From assembly GCF_024713945.1 (NCBI RefSeq), contig NC_134680.1:5205501-5269500 (forward strand): a stretch of 64,000 nt of DNA, given 5' to 3'. Origin of the DNA: Dermatophagoides farinae (Eukaryota; Arthropoda; Arachnida; Sarcoptiformes; Pyroglyphidae). Below the pieces are notes generated by a model that made no database searches, was not told the origin of the DNA, and worked only from the letters and a program-made list of their open reading frames with translations. The position numbers and the translations under genes were made by a program. Position 1 is the stretch's first letter. Each line of letters begins with the position of its first letter. Below, piece by piece: positions 14,601 to 28,993 of this stretch.

Positions 14601-17600
14601 ACAAACAAATGAAAACAAAACAGAAAAAAAATTACAGAAACATAAAATGACAAGGCCATAATATCATTATCGACATTTGACCTTTCTCTCTCTCCTACTG
14701 CATGTTTGTGATGTAGATGATGAAGATAATTCCAAAACAAGAGAATCATTTTGGGATAATAAAAATCAAAACAAGATAACAAAAACCATTATAAAGTTCA
14801 TTGATCTAAGATAGTTGGCTAACTAATACTTTCAATCGATGATGAACGAAAGTAAAAAAAAAAACAGTAAAGTCCATTCAATTCAATTCAATTCATTTAG
14901 CCAGTAAGTCAGTCAGTCGGTCGAATCGAATAGAATCAAATCGAATAGAATCGAATCGAAAAATAAAAATATTCCAACAACAACGGTAAACATCCTATAT
15001 ATAAATATCCTTCATAGATTGATTGAGCTAAAGAAAAAAAAATTGATGATTCCATTTTGGAAACAACAAACAAAATCTTCAAAAGAGGAAATAATAATAA
15101 TAATAATCTTTCACAATGAACAATAATAATAATAATAAAAAAAGAGAATCCAGCCGTTACAATATTTACGACCATCGATGATGACACAAAAGAATTCTGA
15201 TTTACATTTATATGATTCAGGATGATGATGTTGATATTGACGATTCTAGATTCCTTTCGGTTCGTTCATTTCGTTCAGTTCAGTTCAGTTCAGCCATTTT
15301 TTTTCATTTTTTTTTTTGCTCAGTGAATTAATGATGATGAGAGTGAATGCACTGACTTTTTTTTCTTTATTTTCAATTTGAAATTTCATTCTTTTTTTTC
15401 CATTTTATCTTCAATTTAAAGTTTTTTTTCTTATTTCGATAACAAAAATCAAATAAATAAATTTCAAAGATTTTATGCTGAATAATAATGATGACGATGA
15501 TGATGATGATAATTAAGACCGATCAGAATCATGTATTACAAACTTGAATGAACAAAAACTTTCATGATCGATATGATAATTATCAATTGATCTTTGATCA
15601 ATGATTACATTCATTAGTGAAACAAAAAAAAAACTACAACAACAACAACGACAACTACAACAACAACAACAACAACATGATAAAAAAATGCATCCTCATC
15701 TTTCATCTTGTGCTTTCAAAGATCAATATCTATATTTTTTTTTTATTCTAAATATCCGGTCATTATTATCATTATTATAATCCATCATTGCCTATCTAAG
15801 CAATAATAAAAACTATCATCATCATCATCATCAACATCATCAACATCATCATCATTATAGCCATAATGATCAAACAAACGAATATGAAAATGGATGAATG
15901 GATAGATGTATCCATAGATTGTTTTTTTTTTATTAGTTAGTTCAATATATGCTGACTTGGCAACCAAAAACTAGCGCTTTTTATTCTCTCAAGAATATTC
16001 CTTGTTGTTGGGCTACAAGTAACCAAGAAGAATGGATAGAGAAAAAATTATCTTCTTTTTTATTATTATGTGGAATGTCTGTCTGTCTGTGTTTGTGTTT
16101 GTTTGTTTGTTTTTGTTGCTATTGCTGTTGTTGTTTGTTTTATGTAATGCATCATATTAGAATTGATGAGGATGAGTATGGGTATGATGATGATGATGGA
16201 AAAGTGGGGAAAATTTTTTTTTTATGGAAAACTTTTTTTTTGACAATTCAAATCATCTCTAGTTATGAATCCATAACCAGTAATCAATTCGGAAATCAAA
16301 AAAAAAAGTTATCGAAACTTTTACATCAAGTTAAATCCCCCATGTCTTGTGATTTTTTTTTACGAAATAAGAATTTTTATTCGATAAAGGAATTCAAAGA
16401 ATAAAAATCAATTCCTGGAAAAAATGCTTCTCAACAGCAAAAAAAAAATTCCATTGGGGAAAAAAGTAGATTCTTGTTTTCTTTGTGTTTTTTTTAAACA
16501 AAAAAAAATCGATTACTAATTGTTCACGACTGTGAGCGACGAATTCTGTACCAATCTATCAAAATTTCTTTTTTGCGTGAAATATTTTCAGAAATGAAAG
16601 TTGAACAAGTGAACAATGCTAGATTTTTTTTTATTCGAAAAGAAAATTGCCGGAAAAATAGTCAAAATGTTCCACACATCTTTTTTTTTTTTTTTTGCTT
16701 ACCTAAAAACTTTTGCCAAATTAAAGTGAGCTTTTGCGTGATATGGATTAATATTCAATGCTTGTTGGAAATGTTGTTCAGCTTTATCCGGTGATGATAT
16801 TTTCCAATATAATGCACCCAAATTATTATGCGCACTTGCATGATCGGGCCATAGTCTTTTGATGTGACCGATGGAAATAAAATTAAAAAAAAAACGTTGA
16901 AAAATTGAAACAATTATTTTTATTGTGGATCAATTTTCAATATATGAATCATTCATTTAGCCTTTCAGATCCATAATGTCCAATAGATATGCTCCAAAAA
17001 GGCTGAATAGGTTTCCAGATGGTGGTTGTAGTGAATGGAAACAAAAACCAGGAAAACAAAACAAAAAGACAAATTGTCAAAACACAATTACCTGATGGCC
17101 GTCTGATAATGGTAAATGGCATCATTCCAATTTCCTAAATCTTGTTGTAAATTGCCATAATTATAGTGGGCTTTAGCATTCTCGGGTACATTTACAATGC
17201 CAGATCTGTGTGTGTGTGTATGGAATCAAACGAAAAAAAAAGAAAAAGTAGAAAAAAAATGAAGCAAAAGAAAAAAAAGAAAAGAATCATCATTATCAAA
17301 TATATAATGATTGCGTGAATCCAATTTTATCCATATGGGCGTATGTGTATATGTTTGCAGTGTGTAATATGTGGAATATATTTCCAAGCAAATAAAAAAA
17401 GAAGAAGTATAGAATTGGCCGAACTGAGTGAGCGAAGATTCTGTATGTAATTGACTCCAATCGTGATGGAAAATAAATTCGAAAAGTAAATTTTGTTTTT
17501 TTTTTCATTTTCATTGAAAATTTTTCGCTGTAAATGTTTACCAAATTTCGTTTCTTTTTTTCTACTACTTTTTTTGGGGTTTTTTTTATGTTTACTTTTT

Positions 17601-20600
17601 TCATTTTAACCCGGGAATTATATTTGCAGATCGGGCGTATGTGTGTGTGTGTGTAAATAGTGGTCGAAGAATAATAATGATTTAAACTTACTTATACAGT
17701 GTTTCTCTTGATGTCCAAACATGATTTTGTTGTAAAGTTTTTACAGTAAAAATGGCCATCAATATGATTGTTATTGAATAAATGATATGACCATAGTGGT
17801 TATATTGTCGTCGTAATTGTCGTATGCCATAACAAATTACGAAAATGAAACCGATGCTAAAATTGGTTAGAATTTTTTTTTTTTGTTATTATTGATTATT
17901 ACAATTGTCACGATCGAAAGAGAATAATAATAATAATAATAATAAAAAACACCTACCTTGGTACATAAAGCAATCTTTCGGCAATGACAAAACCAACCGT
18001 AATGAATAGATTGCTTGCAGGCAAATATGGTATAATTGTCATTATGATTGAAATGAATAATGTTCTACCATCATCATCATCATTATCATCAATGTTGTTT
18101 CGAATATTTCGAGAAATTTTTCCATTTCCGGTGACAATTTCACCCAATTGATCATTAGTAGATTTATTCCGTAGTAATAATAATAATAATAATAATTTAT
18201 TTATAGAACGATATAATAACAATGTAAACATGGCCATTATGGCCAATGTCCAAATATTACGTTGATCATCAAATGATTGTATCAAACGTATTGTACTTGT
18301 TTGCCAATCATATGATTGATGTGTTGGACTCAATAATAAACGAATATTATAGGCAGATATATAGCAATAAGTTAATATTCTATTAAATCAGAATAGGAAA
18401 TTGAAAATTATTTGAAAAACGAAATCGGAAATAACAAATATAGTAAAAAAAAACACAACAACAACAACAACAACAACAAACCTTGTAAGCATAGAACGTG
18501 AATGTGATGCAGGATTATCTTGTTCAGTGAATAAAGGCCAACTATTACCCAACATACGCAAACGAATGGTCATTAATGTTAAAAACTAAATTTTCAAACA
18601 AACAAACAGACAAAAATTATTAATTATATTAATTAATTTGCTGATTTTTAATATTATGATTGATTTTATTATAATTACGCTCATTATAATGGTGATGATT
18701 GGTGCCATTAATCGTTGATTATAAATAATATTCATCAAAGGCAAACAATCATTTTGAATGATAATAAATGTATAACATAACCAATACAAGGCACAAACAC
18801 CAAGAATAGTGATACCAATCTCTTTTGATAATAAGGCCATTGTGGTCAATAGGACAAATGGTAATAGCCATAATGATGATGATTGATGATGTTGATGTTG
18901 ATGGTAATGACGAAGATGATGATGATGATGAATTAATGGCAATGGTGGTAATGATCTTTGAAAAAAAAAATTGAAATTAAAATTTTTGCAAATTTTTTTC
19001 ACACACACACACAGACACACGTTTTATACTTACAAATGAAATGATACAAATGCCAATAGATAGAATAATGCACAAAGTAAATCAGCACGGCCAACAATAC
19101 TTGCAATTGCTTCACAATGAATTGGATGTATGGCAAACAATAGACCGGCAATGGCTGTTAAATGTATATCAAAATCCATAATCAATTGGCCAACCATACA
19201 GACCAATAAGCTGACCATTGTATGTAGAAATAAATTGACCATATGGAAACCAAATGGATGTGTCGATATCATCATGTTTAGTCTGAATAATAAAAAAAAA
19301 AAAATGAAAATGAAAACGAAAACGAAAAACAAACATGAGAATCAAATCAAATTCATACCAGAAACAAAAAGAATCGATCTAAAAATAAATAAAGAATGAC
19401 CAAAAAAAAAAAAATGATCCACTATTCGGTACACATTTCAAGATGTTAGATTTGAGCGAGAAAAAAATATGAAAAAAAAGTGCCAAGCCAAGCAGAAGAT
19501 AACAACAACAAAAAGTTTCTCGATAGAAAAAATAGAAAATTTTTCACTCGAAATCAACAAAAAAAAAGTTTATTTTCATAGAGGTCGGTAAATGCGTGTG
19601 TGTGTGTGTGTGTGGGTGAACATTTTTGTTTCAGAAAAAAAAATTCAGCGAAAAAAAATGGACGAAAAATGTGTTGATTTTTTTCTTTATTATTATTAAT
19701 ATTTCAAATACAATACATGAACAAAAAAAAAATGAAATGAAATGAAATTGGCAAAGAAAAAATTTTTTTTTTCTGTGATTCTGTGTGGAAAAAATATTAA
19801 AATATAAAATGTCCAACCAGACAACGATATGGGCACCAATTTTGTTTTTCACCAAAAAAAAACAAAAAAAATCGACAATCAAAAAGTCTCTCTGTGTGTG
19901 TCTGTGTTTTCCGGTTCCGTCAGTTATTTATGAAAAAAAGGAGACAGAGAAAAAAATTACTTGTTCCAAATGGAACAATTTCTTTTGTTTTGTTTTGTTA
20001 TGTTTTTTCTCACTGTTGATGATTGGCAGTTGTTGTTGTTTGATACTTAAAGTTTATTTTTATTATTACTACTTTACTTTTCAACATAATCATCATCAGC
20101 TGTCGATATTTCTATTGGAAAATTTTGGAATTTTCTCACACACACACACACACATTTTCTGGCCCAAACAAAAAAAAAAAAAAATTCTACACACTCAATA
20201 AACCAATTGCCATCATAATAATAATAACTGGACTTGAATTTTTATTTCTGTCAAATTTTGTTGGAAAAAAACTATTATATTGTTTGTTTCTGAAGCAATT
20301 TTTTGTCTTTCAAAATAGAAATTCAAGTTATGTTTTTTTTTGGTTGAAAAAAATCTCCCCAAAACGATAACAACAACAACAATACAATTAGTCATATGGC
20401 AGTAATAATTGTTGTTGTTGGAATTGATTTTTGTTTGTTTGAAAATGAATCATTTTTGCAAGAATAAAAAAAACAGAATTTTATTCACCCAGTCAGTGAT
20501 TATTATTTTTGTTTTTTCTCCAAGCTAAATATGAAAAAAAGCTAAAAAAAAAGTTTTTTCCATTTCATTTCATTTTCGTGTTGTTTTAGGATTTAAAAAA

Positions 20601-23600
20601 AACTGAATATGAAACAATTCGATGACTAAAAAAAACACCCACATGTAAATGTAAACACCCATATAATAAAAGTAGTTTTTTTTCTCATTTTATTGGTTCG
20701 TTTTGGTTTCCAATTTCATCATCATCATCATCATCAACCACGGATTTATAATGATGATGATTCCTTTGGCATCCACATTTCAACAATGTGTGTGTGTGAT
20801 CTATTTGGATCTGTCGTACTATATGTACGATATGATACGATACGATAAACCCACTGGATACATTTTCAATTTCCATCTTTTTCCATTTCAAATTTTCGTT
20901 TTTTTTTTGAAGAAAATCCTTCCACATACATAATAAAAACCATACCATTTGGTCTCTATTTTTTTTTCTATCTACTTCTCACAACAATTCGATAGGATTT
21001 TCCAAGGCTTTATAATAATATTCAAATCTTTTTTTTCTGCCAAAATAACGAAAAAAAATGTCATCATCATTTTCATTTTATTAGTTCGTTTCATGATGAC
21101 AATGATGATGTTGTTGTTGTTATTGTTGTTGTTGTTGAGCTACAATGTCATTCGAGAAAGAGAGAAAAAGAATCCACAACCTATTATTACGAAATGTATA
21201 TTTTATGTAACCAAATAATATCATCCGCATCATCATCATCATCATAATCATAATCATCATCGTCATAAATAAGCCTGAATTTTCAATGAAGATGCATGAA
21301 TGTGGGAACTGAGTTGTCATCGAAATTCCAAAAATCAAAATCAAAATCAAAAAAAACCCTTTTTTTCATTTTCGATCCGTAAAAGATTTACGAAAATAAT
21401 CATACAGTTTAGTTTAGTTATATATCTCGGGCATAACAATCGGGTTTTGGAAAATACCCGTTTGTAATTATAGCCCCATTGCTTTGGTAAATATTTTTTT
21501 TTTCATCATTTTTATATTTGAAAATTGAAATTGAAAAAGCCAATTTTCTCTCTCTATTTTTGACTCAATTTTTTGATTATTTGCAATTTATAATCAGAAA
21601 AAAACCAAAAGAAAAAAAAACAGGAAATTCTCACAATTGAATTTGTCAATTTGATTCCATTTTTTTTCGTTTGCGTGTGTGTGTGTGTGTTTAGGTGACA
21701 ATTGAAACAACCTCTGATGGTCTTTGTGATGGTCATGAAAAAAAAAGGCCAACTTCAATGATGAAGTCTTGTGCGTGTGTGTGTGTGGAATTAATTTTAG
21801 ATTTTTTCATTCATTCAGCGTGTGTGTGTGTGTGTGTGTATGAGAGAATTCTTAATCACAAATACAAACATTACTAACACCCAAGAAAAAAAAACATTGA
21901 ATTAGTGCAGATATGACGATGACGATGATGATGATGATGAAGACGGGTAGATTGTCTTTGATTGAGGGAAATAATCATTACCAACACAAAAACAATGAAT
22001 TCGGGTTCGCCAATCTGGTTTTTATTTCTGGTTATTTTTTTTTGTTGAATGTTGTAGAACTTTTACTTTTCTATAGCGGAAACGATATTCTTTCACCATC
22101 ATCATTTACGTTCTGATCACGTTTTTATCATCATTTTCTCTCTGTCTTTCTATATATATATATGTATGGCCTTATAGTGCACTCTGGGGGGGTGTTTATG
22201 TGGGTGGCTGGAAAATAATAATTTCAACAAACACACATACGCACTCACACACACAGTACTGGGTGTTTGATCACCGAGTTTTTCAATTCGTAATTTTGAC
22301 AGGATTTTTTTTTTGGTACACGCATTGGAAAATGAATTAAAATTAACTTGATTTTTGCTTTACGAAACAAACAAACAAAGCAGCAGAAAAAAAAATCAAA
22401 AGAGATTATCCGAGTGAAAAAAATGGGACTCAAAGGGTTTCAGTGAGAGAGAGAGAAAACAAAGATTTTCATCGTGCGTGTGGTGGTGGATGCATCATTG
22501 AAATTTGTTTTTTTTGTTCTCTCGTTTCTGGATCATTTCATCGTTTCATACGAAAACAAACACACAAAATGAATACCAGAAGTTCAATGATCGCAGAATT
22601 TAGAATAATGTTAATGATGAGTAACATTTATTTTTTTTTTTTTTGGTAAATTTGTAACTATTACATTTCAAATGTTTAAATCATTCTGATAAATTTAATA
22701 GATATTGATTGATTTTTTTCCTTTTTTTTTTGGTTGTTCAATACAGTCTTACATACATTACAAATGATTTATCCGGAAATTTTTATCTGCAACAAAGTAG
22801 ATAGATAAATAGATATCAAAAGAAAGATAAATTACCAATATTGAAAGATTAACCGAATTGAATTTTCAAACATGATGTGTATTCGTATTCGAAAGAAAAT
22901 CCCAAGAATTTTTTTTTTGTCTTTTATTATCCGGGGAATATGTTTTTTTTCTCTGTTGAGTATTAGATTCATCCATTGGGATATGGGGATAGAATCTTTG
23001 AATCGGCTATTTTTACTCGAACCGGCAATCTCAAAAAAAAATAATAGCAAAAACACACGACAATCATATCTATATATATACTGTGAATCAATCAATAGTA
23101 ACCAACAACAATAACTATAAAAACAACAAAAAAAAACATAAACATCAACTAAAATGTTGTGCAGTAAAGAATATAAATAAATTGCGACCAAATTGCGTGC
23201 CAAATGAAAAAAAAACACAACCAAAATTCTGGCTCATGTTTCATCAGAAATGATAACAAAAAAAAAAACAATTGTGCACCCAAAAAAACATTTTAACAAA
23301 AACAAAAAACAACTATGACAGTGAAAGCAGTCAGAACAGCGAGAGAGGGAAGGGAAAAGCAAAAAAAAAAATCCATTTTTAATACCGGTTTTTTTTCTCG
23401 TATTCGTTACCAGGATTCTTCAACAACAAGAGAATTAGAATGGTTTTAATTTTACTAAGTTGCGTGTTTCATGTGTGTGTGTGTGTGTACGTTATGATTC
23501 AAAATAATAATCCCCTCATATTAAGAAGATTTGGATTTCCGTTTTAGGCTGTTTTTTTTGTTGTTGTCTTTTCTGTTAGTCGGTAATAATAATTATAATA

Positions 23601-24314
23601 ATTATTATGATGATGATTGTAATAAATATCTCGATTCTAAACATTAATAATAAATAATAAATGGTAAGCCACAATATGGCCAAAAAAAATAATAATAATA
23701 ATCAGATGGCTATTTCCACCCTATCCTGTATGTGTGTGATAATTTTCAATCGATGTTGTCACTTTTGTTGTTGTTGTTGTTGTTGTTGACTCACTTATTG
23801 GATCAATAATTTTTTTTTATTAATTCAATTCAATTTCGAGGAAATTGAACAAATTTCAACTTCTTCTTTATTGCTGGTTTTCTTATTTATTTTTTTTTAT
23901 TTATTTATTGTTCATTCATTTGGATCATTTGATCGTGTGTGTGTGTGTGGGTGTATCATTAATGTTGTTAATGTTTGTTTGGTTGGTGTACGTTACCACA
24001 TTAATGATTGCGTGCAATTTGAACATAATAAATCATCGACCTATTTGCCATTCGCCATATATGAATATAGATTAGTGAAATTCACTTGAATTGAATGAAT
24101 TGAATGAATGAATGAATGAATAAATGGCGTAGAGATAAATCCGTCAGTAGAAACGGTATCATCAGGAACCATAAGGACAAATCTTTTTTTTCTCTCTTGT
24201 TGATTTCAGTTTATTCATTTGCATGGAAAAATAATAATGTCATCAAAATGGACAGAACGAAAAAAATGTGGAATATTCAAATGGGAAAAGTCAAGAGAAA
24301 ATTGGCATGTTTTT

Positions 24315-24350
<36 letters not shown>

Positions 24351-25530
24351 AACCTGAAGACAACAACAACAAAAAAAATCGAATCGATCAATAAATCAAT
24401 TTTCGAATAGTAAAAAAAAATAGACTAAAAGATTATCATAAATAAATTCGAATATATATTTACATCACCTACAAACATGGACACATTTATCGATTGTATC
24501 GATGTGTTCGCCCATCATTTTCTACTACCTTATTATTATATCTATTTTGAAAGAATAAATGACCTACATAAAGACATTTTCTCCTCTTTTATTTCTTATT
24601 TAAAGAACTGAATGTTTCTCATCAGAATAATCTATTATTATTATCATCATCATAGTTATAACATTATTATTCTTCTTAGGAATTCTAATGAGGCCAACTT
24701 TTTTTCTACCAAAAAAAAAATGAAATGAAAAACGAAAGAATCAATGAACTGATTCCAATTTGACGCAATTTGTCTAGTGTTAGTTTATAATCGTGAAAAG
24801 TTTCTTGGATTCGAGATGAGCGAAATACGGTCTATTCCTAGACTTGGTGAATATTCGATACACGCCACACACAAACTCATTGTGAATTTGTGTATAAGTT
24901 GAAATGACGGAAGAAATAAAATCTGGAAATTGAATCTTCAACAACAAAACTAATGTCACATGGAACGGAAAAAAGAAACTTTTTTTTTTGGTCGACAAAT
25001 TGATAAAGTTTGATGATAAAAAAAACGACTGTGTTGACAAAATAATAATGAATTCTATGTACACAATTCTAGAGAAATTTTGTATTTTTTTTCCATCTTA
25101 GGTTAATTAAAATTAGCCTAAAAAGCCACAGTGACAGAAAAAAAATTTCTCCCACGCAAACACATACCTGAAAACAGATATTCGGTTAATTTTCCGAAGA
25201 AAAAAAAATGTTCCTGGAAAAGTCATAGATTCGTTCAAATATTCTATAATTTTTTCATACCACTTGTATAGCTGGAAATTTAATTATCTCGAATCAAAAT
25301 AATGAAATCATCATCATCATCATCATCATCATTATCATTATTGTGATTATATGGCAAATGTGATCCAAGATTATAATCTTGAATCATAATCATCATCGTT
25401 TGAATAGAAGTTGCTGTAAAAACGAAAACAAAATTCGATTCGTTTGTAGCAATTCAGCAGAGATGAAAAAAAAGAAACGTCCATGACACACACACACGAA
25501 TACAAAAAACAATATGTCGCCTTTTTCACT

Positions 25531-25573
<43 letters not shown>

Positions 25574-28500
25574 CTTTTTTCTTTTCTATGGATCCAAATT
25601 CATTAAGATTGTTGTTACAACATTCTATATATATATCTGAAAATGAAGAAAAGAAAAAAAAATCCAATGGTTCATTATGATGATGATGATGATGATAATG
25701 ATAATGATGACAATTTTGTCGTCGTCGTCGTCGTCTTTGTCGTATTATCACTTATTAGTCAACAACAAAAAAAAATAAAGAGAAAATGCAAAATGATGAT
25801 GATGATTATGTTGACAGAAAAAAAATGATTACATTCCAACAAAACAACTTATGGTCTCGTTGATCATCAACATTCGATTCCATTTCGACTTATTTTGTTC
25901 ATCTATTAAAAAAAAGGTGGAAATGGTTTGTTTGCCGGCCAAAAAAAAAAAAAAATGCCGGAAACGATAACAGTCTATATGTATTGGCAGAAAGAGAGAG
26001 AGAGAAAGAAAAGTTTTTTTTTATTCGCTCAACATTCAAGACAATTTTTCAAGCAATTCCATCATTATTATTATCGTTATATAACATTTTAATATTTATA
26101 AATACAAAGTGGAGCCTATAGTGATTTTTTTTCTGTCATTGTTACTGTTCCTGGAACTGTGTGGGTGTTGATACGTGTATAGCGTAGATACAGATAGTTT
26201 TTTTTTCTTGTTTCCTGTTGCTGCTGCTGCTGCTGCTGCTGTATCTAATATCGAGATTTTTTTCTTTCTCTCGCTCTCTCACTCCTTTAGATTTCATTGA
26301 ACGTTAAAGTAATCAACGGGCCTTTTTGGAATTTCTGTTGTAAATGATATTTCACACACACACACACACATACGCCCATTTTGTATCATTTATATCATAG
26401 TAAAGAGCAAGATTCGATGTGGATATTGGGGCAAAAAAAAAACTCGAAACTCAAGCATTTTTGGTTTTTTTTCCATACAACAAACAAATACTTCCCACAC
26501 ACATCTCGATTTTTTTTTCAGCATCATTTGATCAAATCAAGTTAAAGTTGTGCTATAATTACAAAATATAAGGATCAATATTCAAGGAACCATTGGTTCG
26601 ATTATCTATCGTTGGTAAAAGTTAATTTCTTTTTTTTTTTCTCTCTCTCTCTTTTCATCATTAACCAACGAATATAATTATGGCAGGTAAGAAATGGTGG
26701 AAATCAATCGATTCTTGCACACACATACCAAAACATTAAACGATAGGTTCTGCCTTTATGAACCGAATGGGCATTTTTGGATTACCCGAATTAATCGAAT
26801 CATGGCTATTAGCCAAAAAAAAAAAAAAAAAAAATTACGACCTTGTGGAAATTAAATGATTCTCTGCAACTATTAGATGAAAACACATTAAAGCCATTCT
26901 TTTTCACTTTCTTTCTTTCTTTCTTTCAATGTTGATAAAGATCATCATCATCATCATTAATTTCAATGGCTAATGTATGATAGAAAGTTATTTAATTTAA
27001 TTACAAATCAATTTGATTCAAAAATTTAATTTAATTTAATTCAATTCGTCATTTAGTTTTTTCAATTTTCTTGTCAATATATAAACATCAGTGTGGCAAC
27101 AAAAAAAAATCGATACATCAATCAATTATAATCAGCCAATCGAATCGATTAGTAATCACATGAAAAAAATGTCAATATTTGAATGACAAACTAGGCATTT
27201 TTTTCTCTGAGAAAAAAAAGGACGACAATCAAAAGTTCAATTATTTCACAATTCTTTCACAGTGTGGTTCAATGTAACACCATGTGCAGATGATGATAAA
27301 TAAAAAAAAAATTCTGAAACCAGAATCACGCGAAAAAACCTCACGAATAACAAAAAAAAAATAATAATAATAATAGGAAATCGGTCCAATTAGCATGGCA
27401 ATTGATTGACATTCTCTATGTGTAATGCAACAACAATATGCACTCACACATTCATTCATTCATACATAGACCATATTTTTTTTGGAATAGAAATCAAAAA
27501 CAGAAAGGAACAAAAAAAAGCTCTTCACATTTTTTTTTGGGTAGTGCAAGAAATAAAGAAACCAAATTCTATAAGAACACAAGAATCAAATGCCCAGTGA
27601 AAAAAAAACAGAATCACCAAAGTGAGAAAAGTGTAAATGTGTGTGTGTGTGTGTGTGCTACCCACATTCTGATGATGATGATTGAAATGAAAATAGAAAA
27701 TAGAAATAGGAATCAAAGCAAAGTATAAAAAAAAAAAATCTGAATTTGACATCCAAAAACGTAGCTTTGGGAATTGAAAACGGTTTTTTTTTCTCTCTTC
27801 TTTTTCCTGTGCACAGTAACATTAACACAAACACAATCAAAATACGCGTGCAAAGAGAAAAAAAAATTGTAATTGTAAGTATGATTCTTGAGTGATGCAC
27901 ACACACACACCGAATAATAATACCTTTTACGAGGTTGAAAATTTTTTATGAAAAAAAAACTTTTCATTTTTTTTGGGGGCAAAATAAACTTTGCAAAAGA
28001 AAATACTATTTTAATGGTGAAATAAAAAACAATATATTCATCGAAATCCCAGCATGATTCCAGAAAAAAAGTAAAGAAAAATGAAACAAATTTGATGCTT
28101 CTACCACCACCACCACCACCACCACAACAGTCACCATTTGAATGGGTGTTCAGAATATGTCAATGTATTCTGTTTCTGTCTCATCAAAATTCATTTTCAG
28201 GACCATTATTTGATAATAATAATAATAGACTTTCAAAACAATATAATAATAATCACATAGAGTGATAGGTTTTTTTTCCACTGACAATCACTGTAATTCT
28301 TTTCTCTTGTTTTGGTTATTTTATTGTTGTTTTGACCAGGATTTACATCATCAAAAAAAAAAAAAAAAAAAAAATTTTTTTTTTTTGTGGTTGTGATTTT
28401 GTCAAAATCATGTGAACCATAAGAATAATCGATATTATCATTCTAGAATAAAATGGACATGTCAACCATTGTGAAGTAAAAAAAAAAACAAACAAACAAC

Positions 28501-28961
28501 AATTTTATGGAACAGAAATTGGAATGTCATTGTGTCCAGTGAATAATAAGAAAACCATCACCAACACACACACACACACACACAGAACAATCACCAAAAA
28601 TAAACTTGAATTTGTTCAAACTTAAGAATCTGTAATAGGAAAAAAATTCAAAAGATAAAGAATGTCATGATGTGTGTGTGACATGTTGTTGTTGTTGTTG
28701 TTGTAAAAACACACAGACACACACACATTTATTTACCGAAAAAAAGAGAAAAGAATTCTCCAAAGCAAAAAAAAACAGAACAGAATCGAAAGAAAAAAGA
28801 TTCACAGACAGAATTCTTTCTTTTATTCTACGATTTTTTTTCCATAATCACAATAGACCTAGACCTATGGAACAATAATAATCAAACAAAAAAGATTTCC
28901 CAGGTTGAATATAACGGTTCCTATAACTGATGATTATTTTTCTGTTTCACAATCTTTTAGA

Positions 28962-28993
<32 letters not shown>

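Noticed and set aside
22832-23224. 130-residue minus-strand ORF inside the TMTC intron, as a nested gene
   Set aside because: Phe/Tyr/Ile-rich from AT-rich DNA, no conserved motif, no supporting splice or signal pattern.
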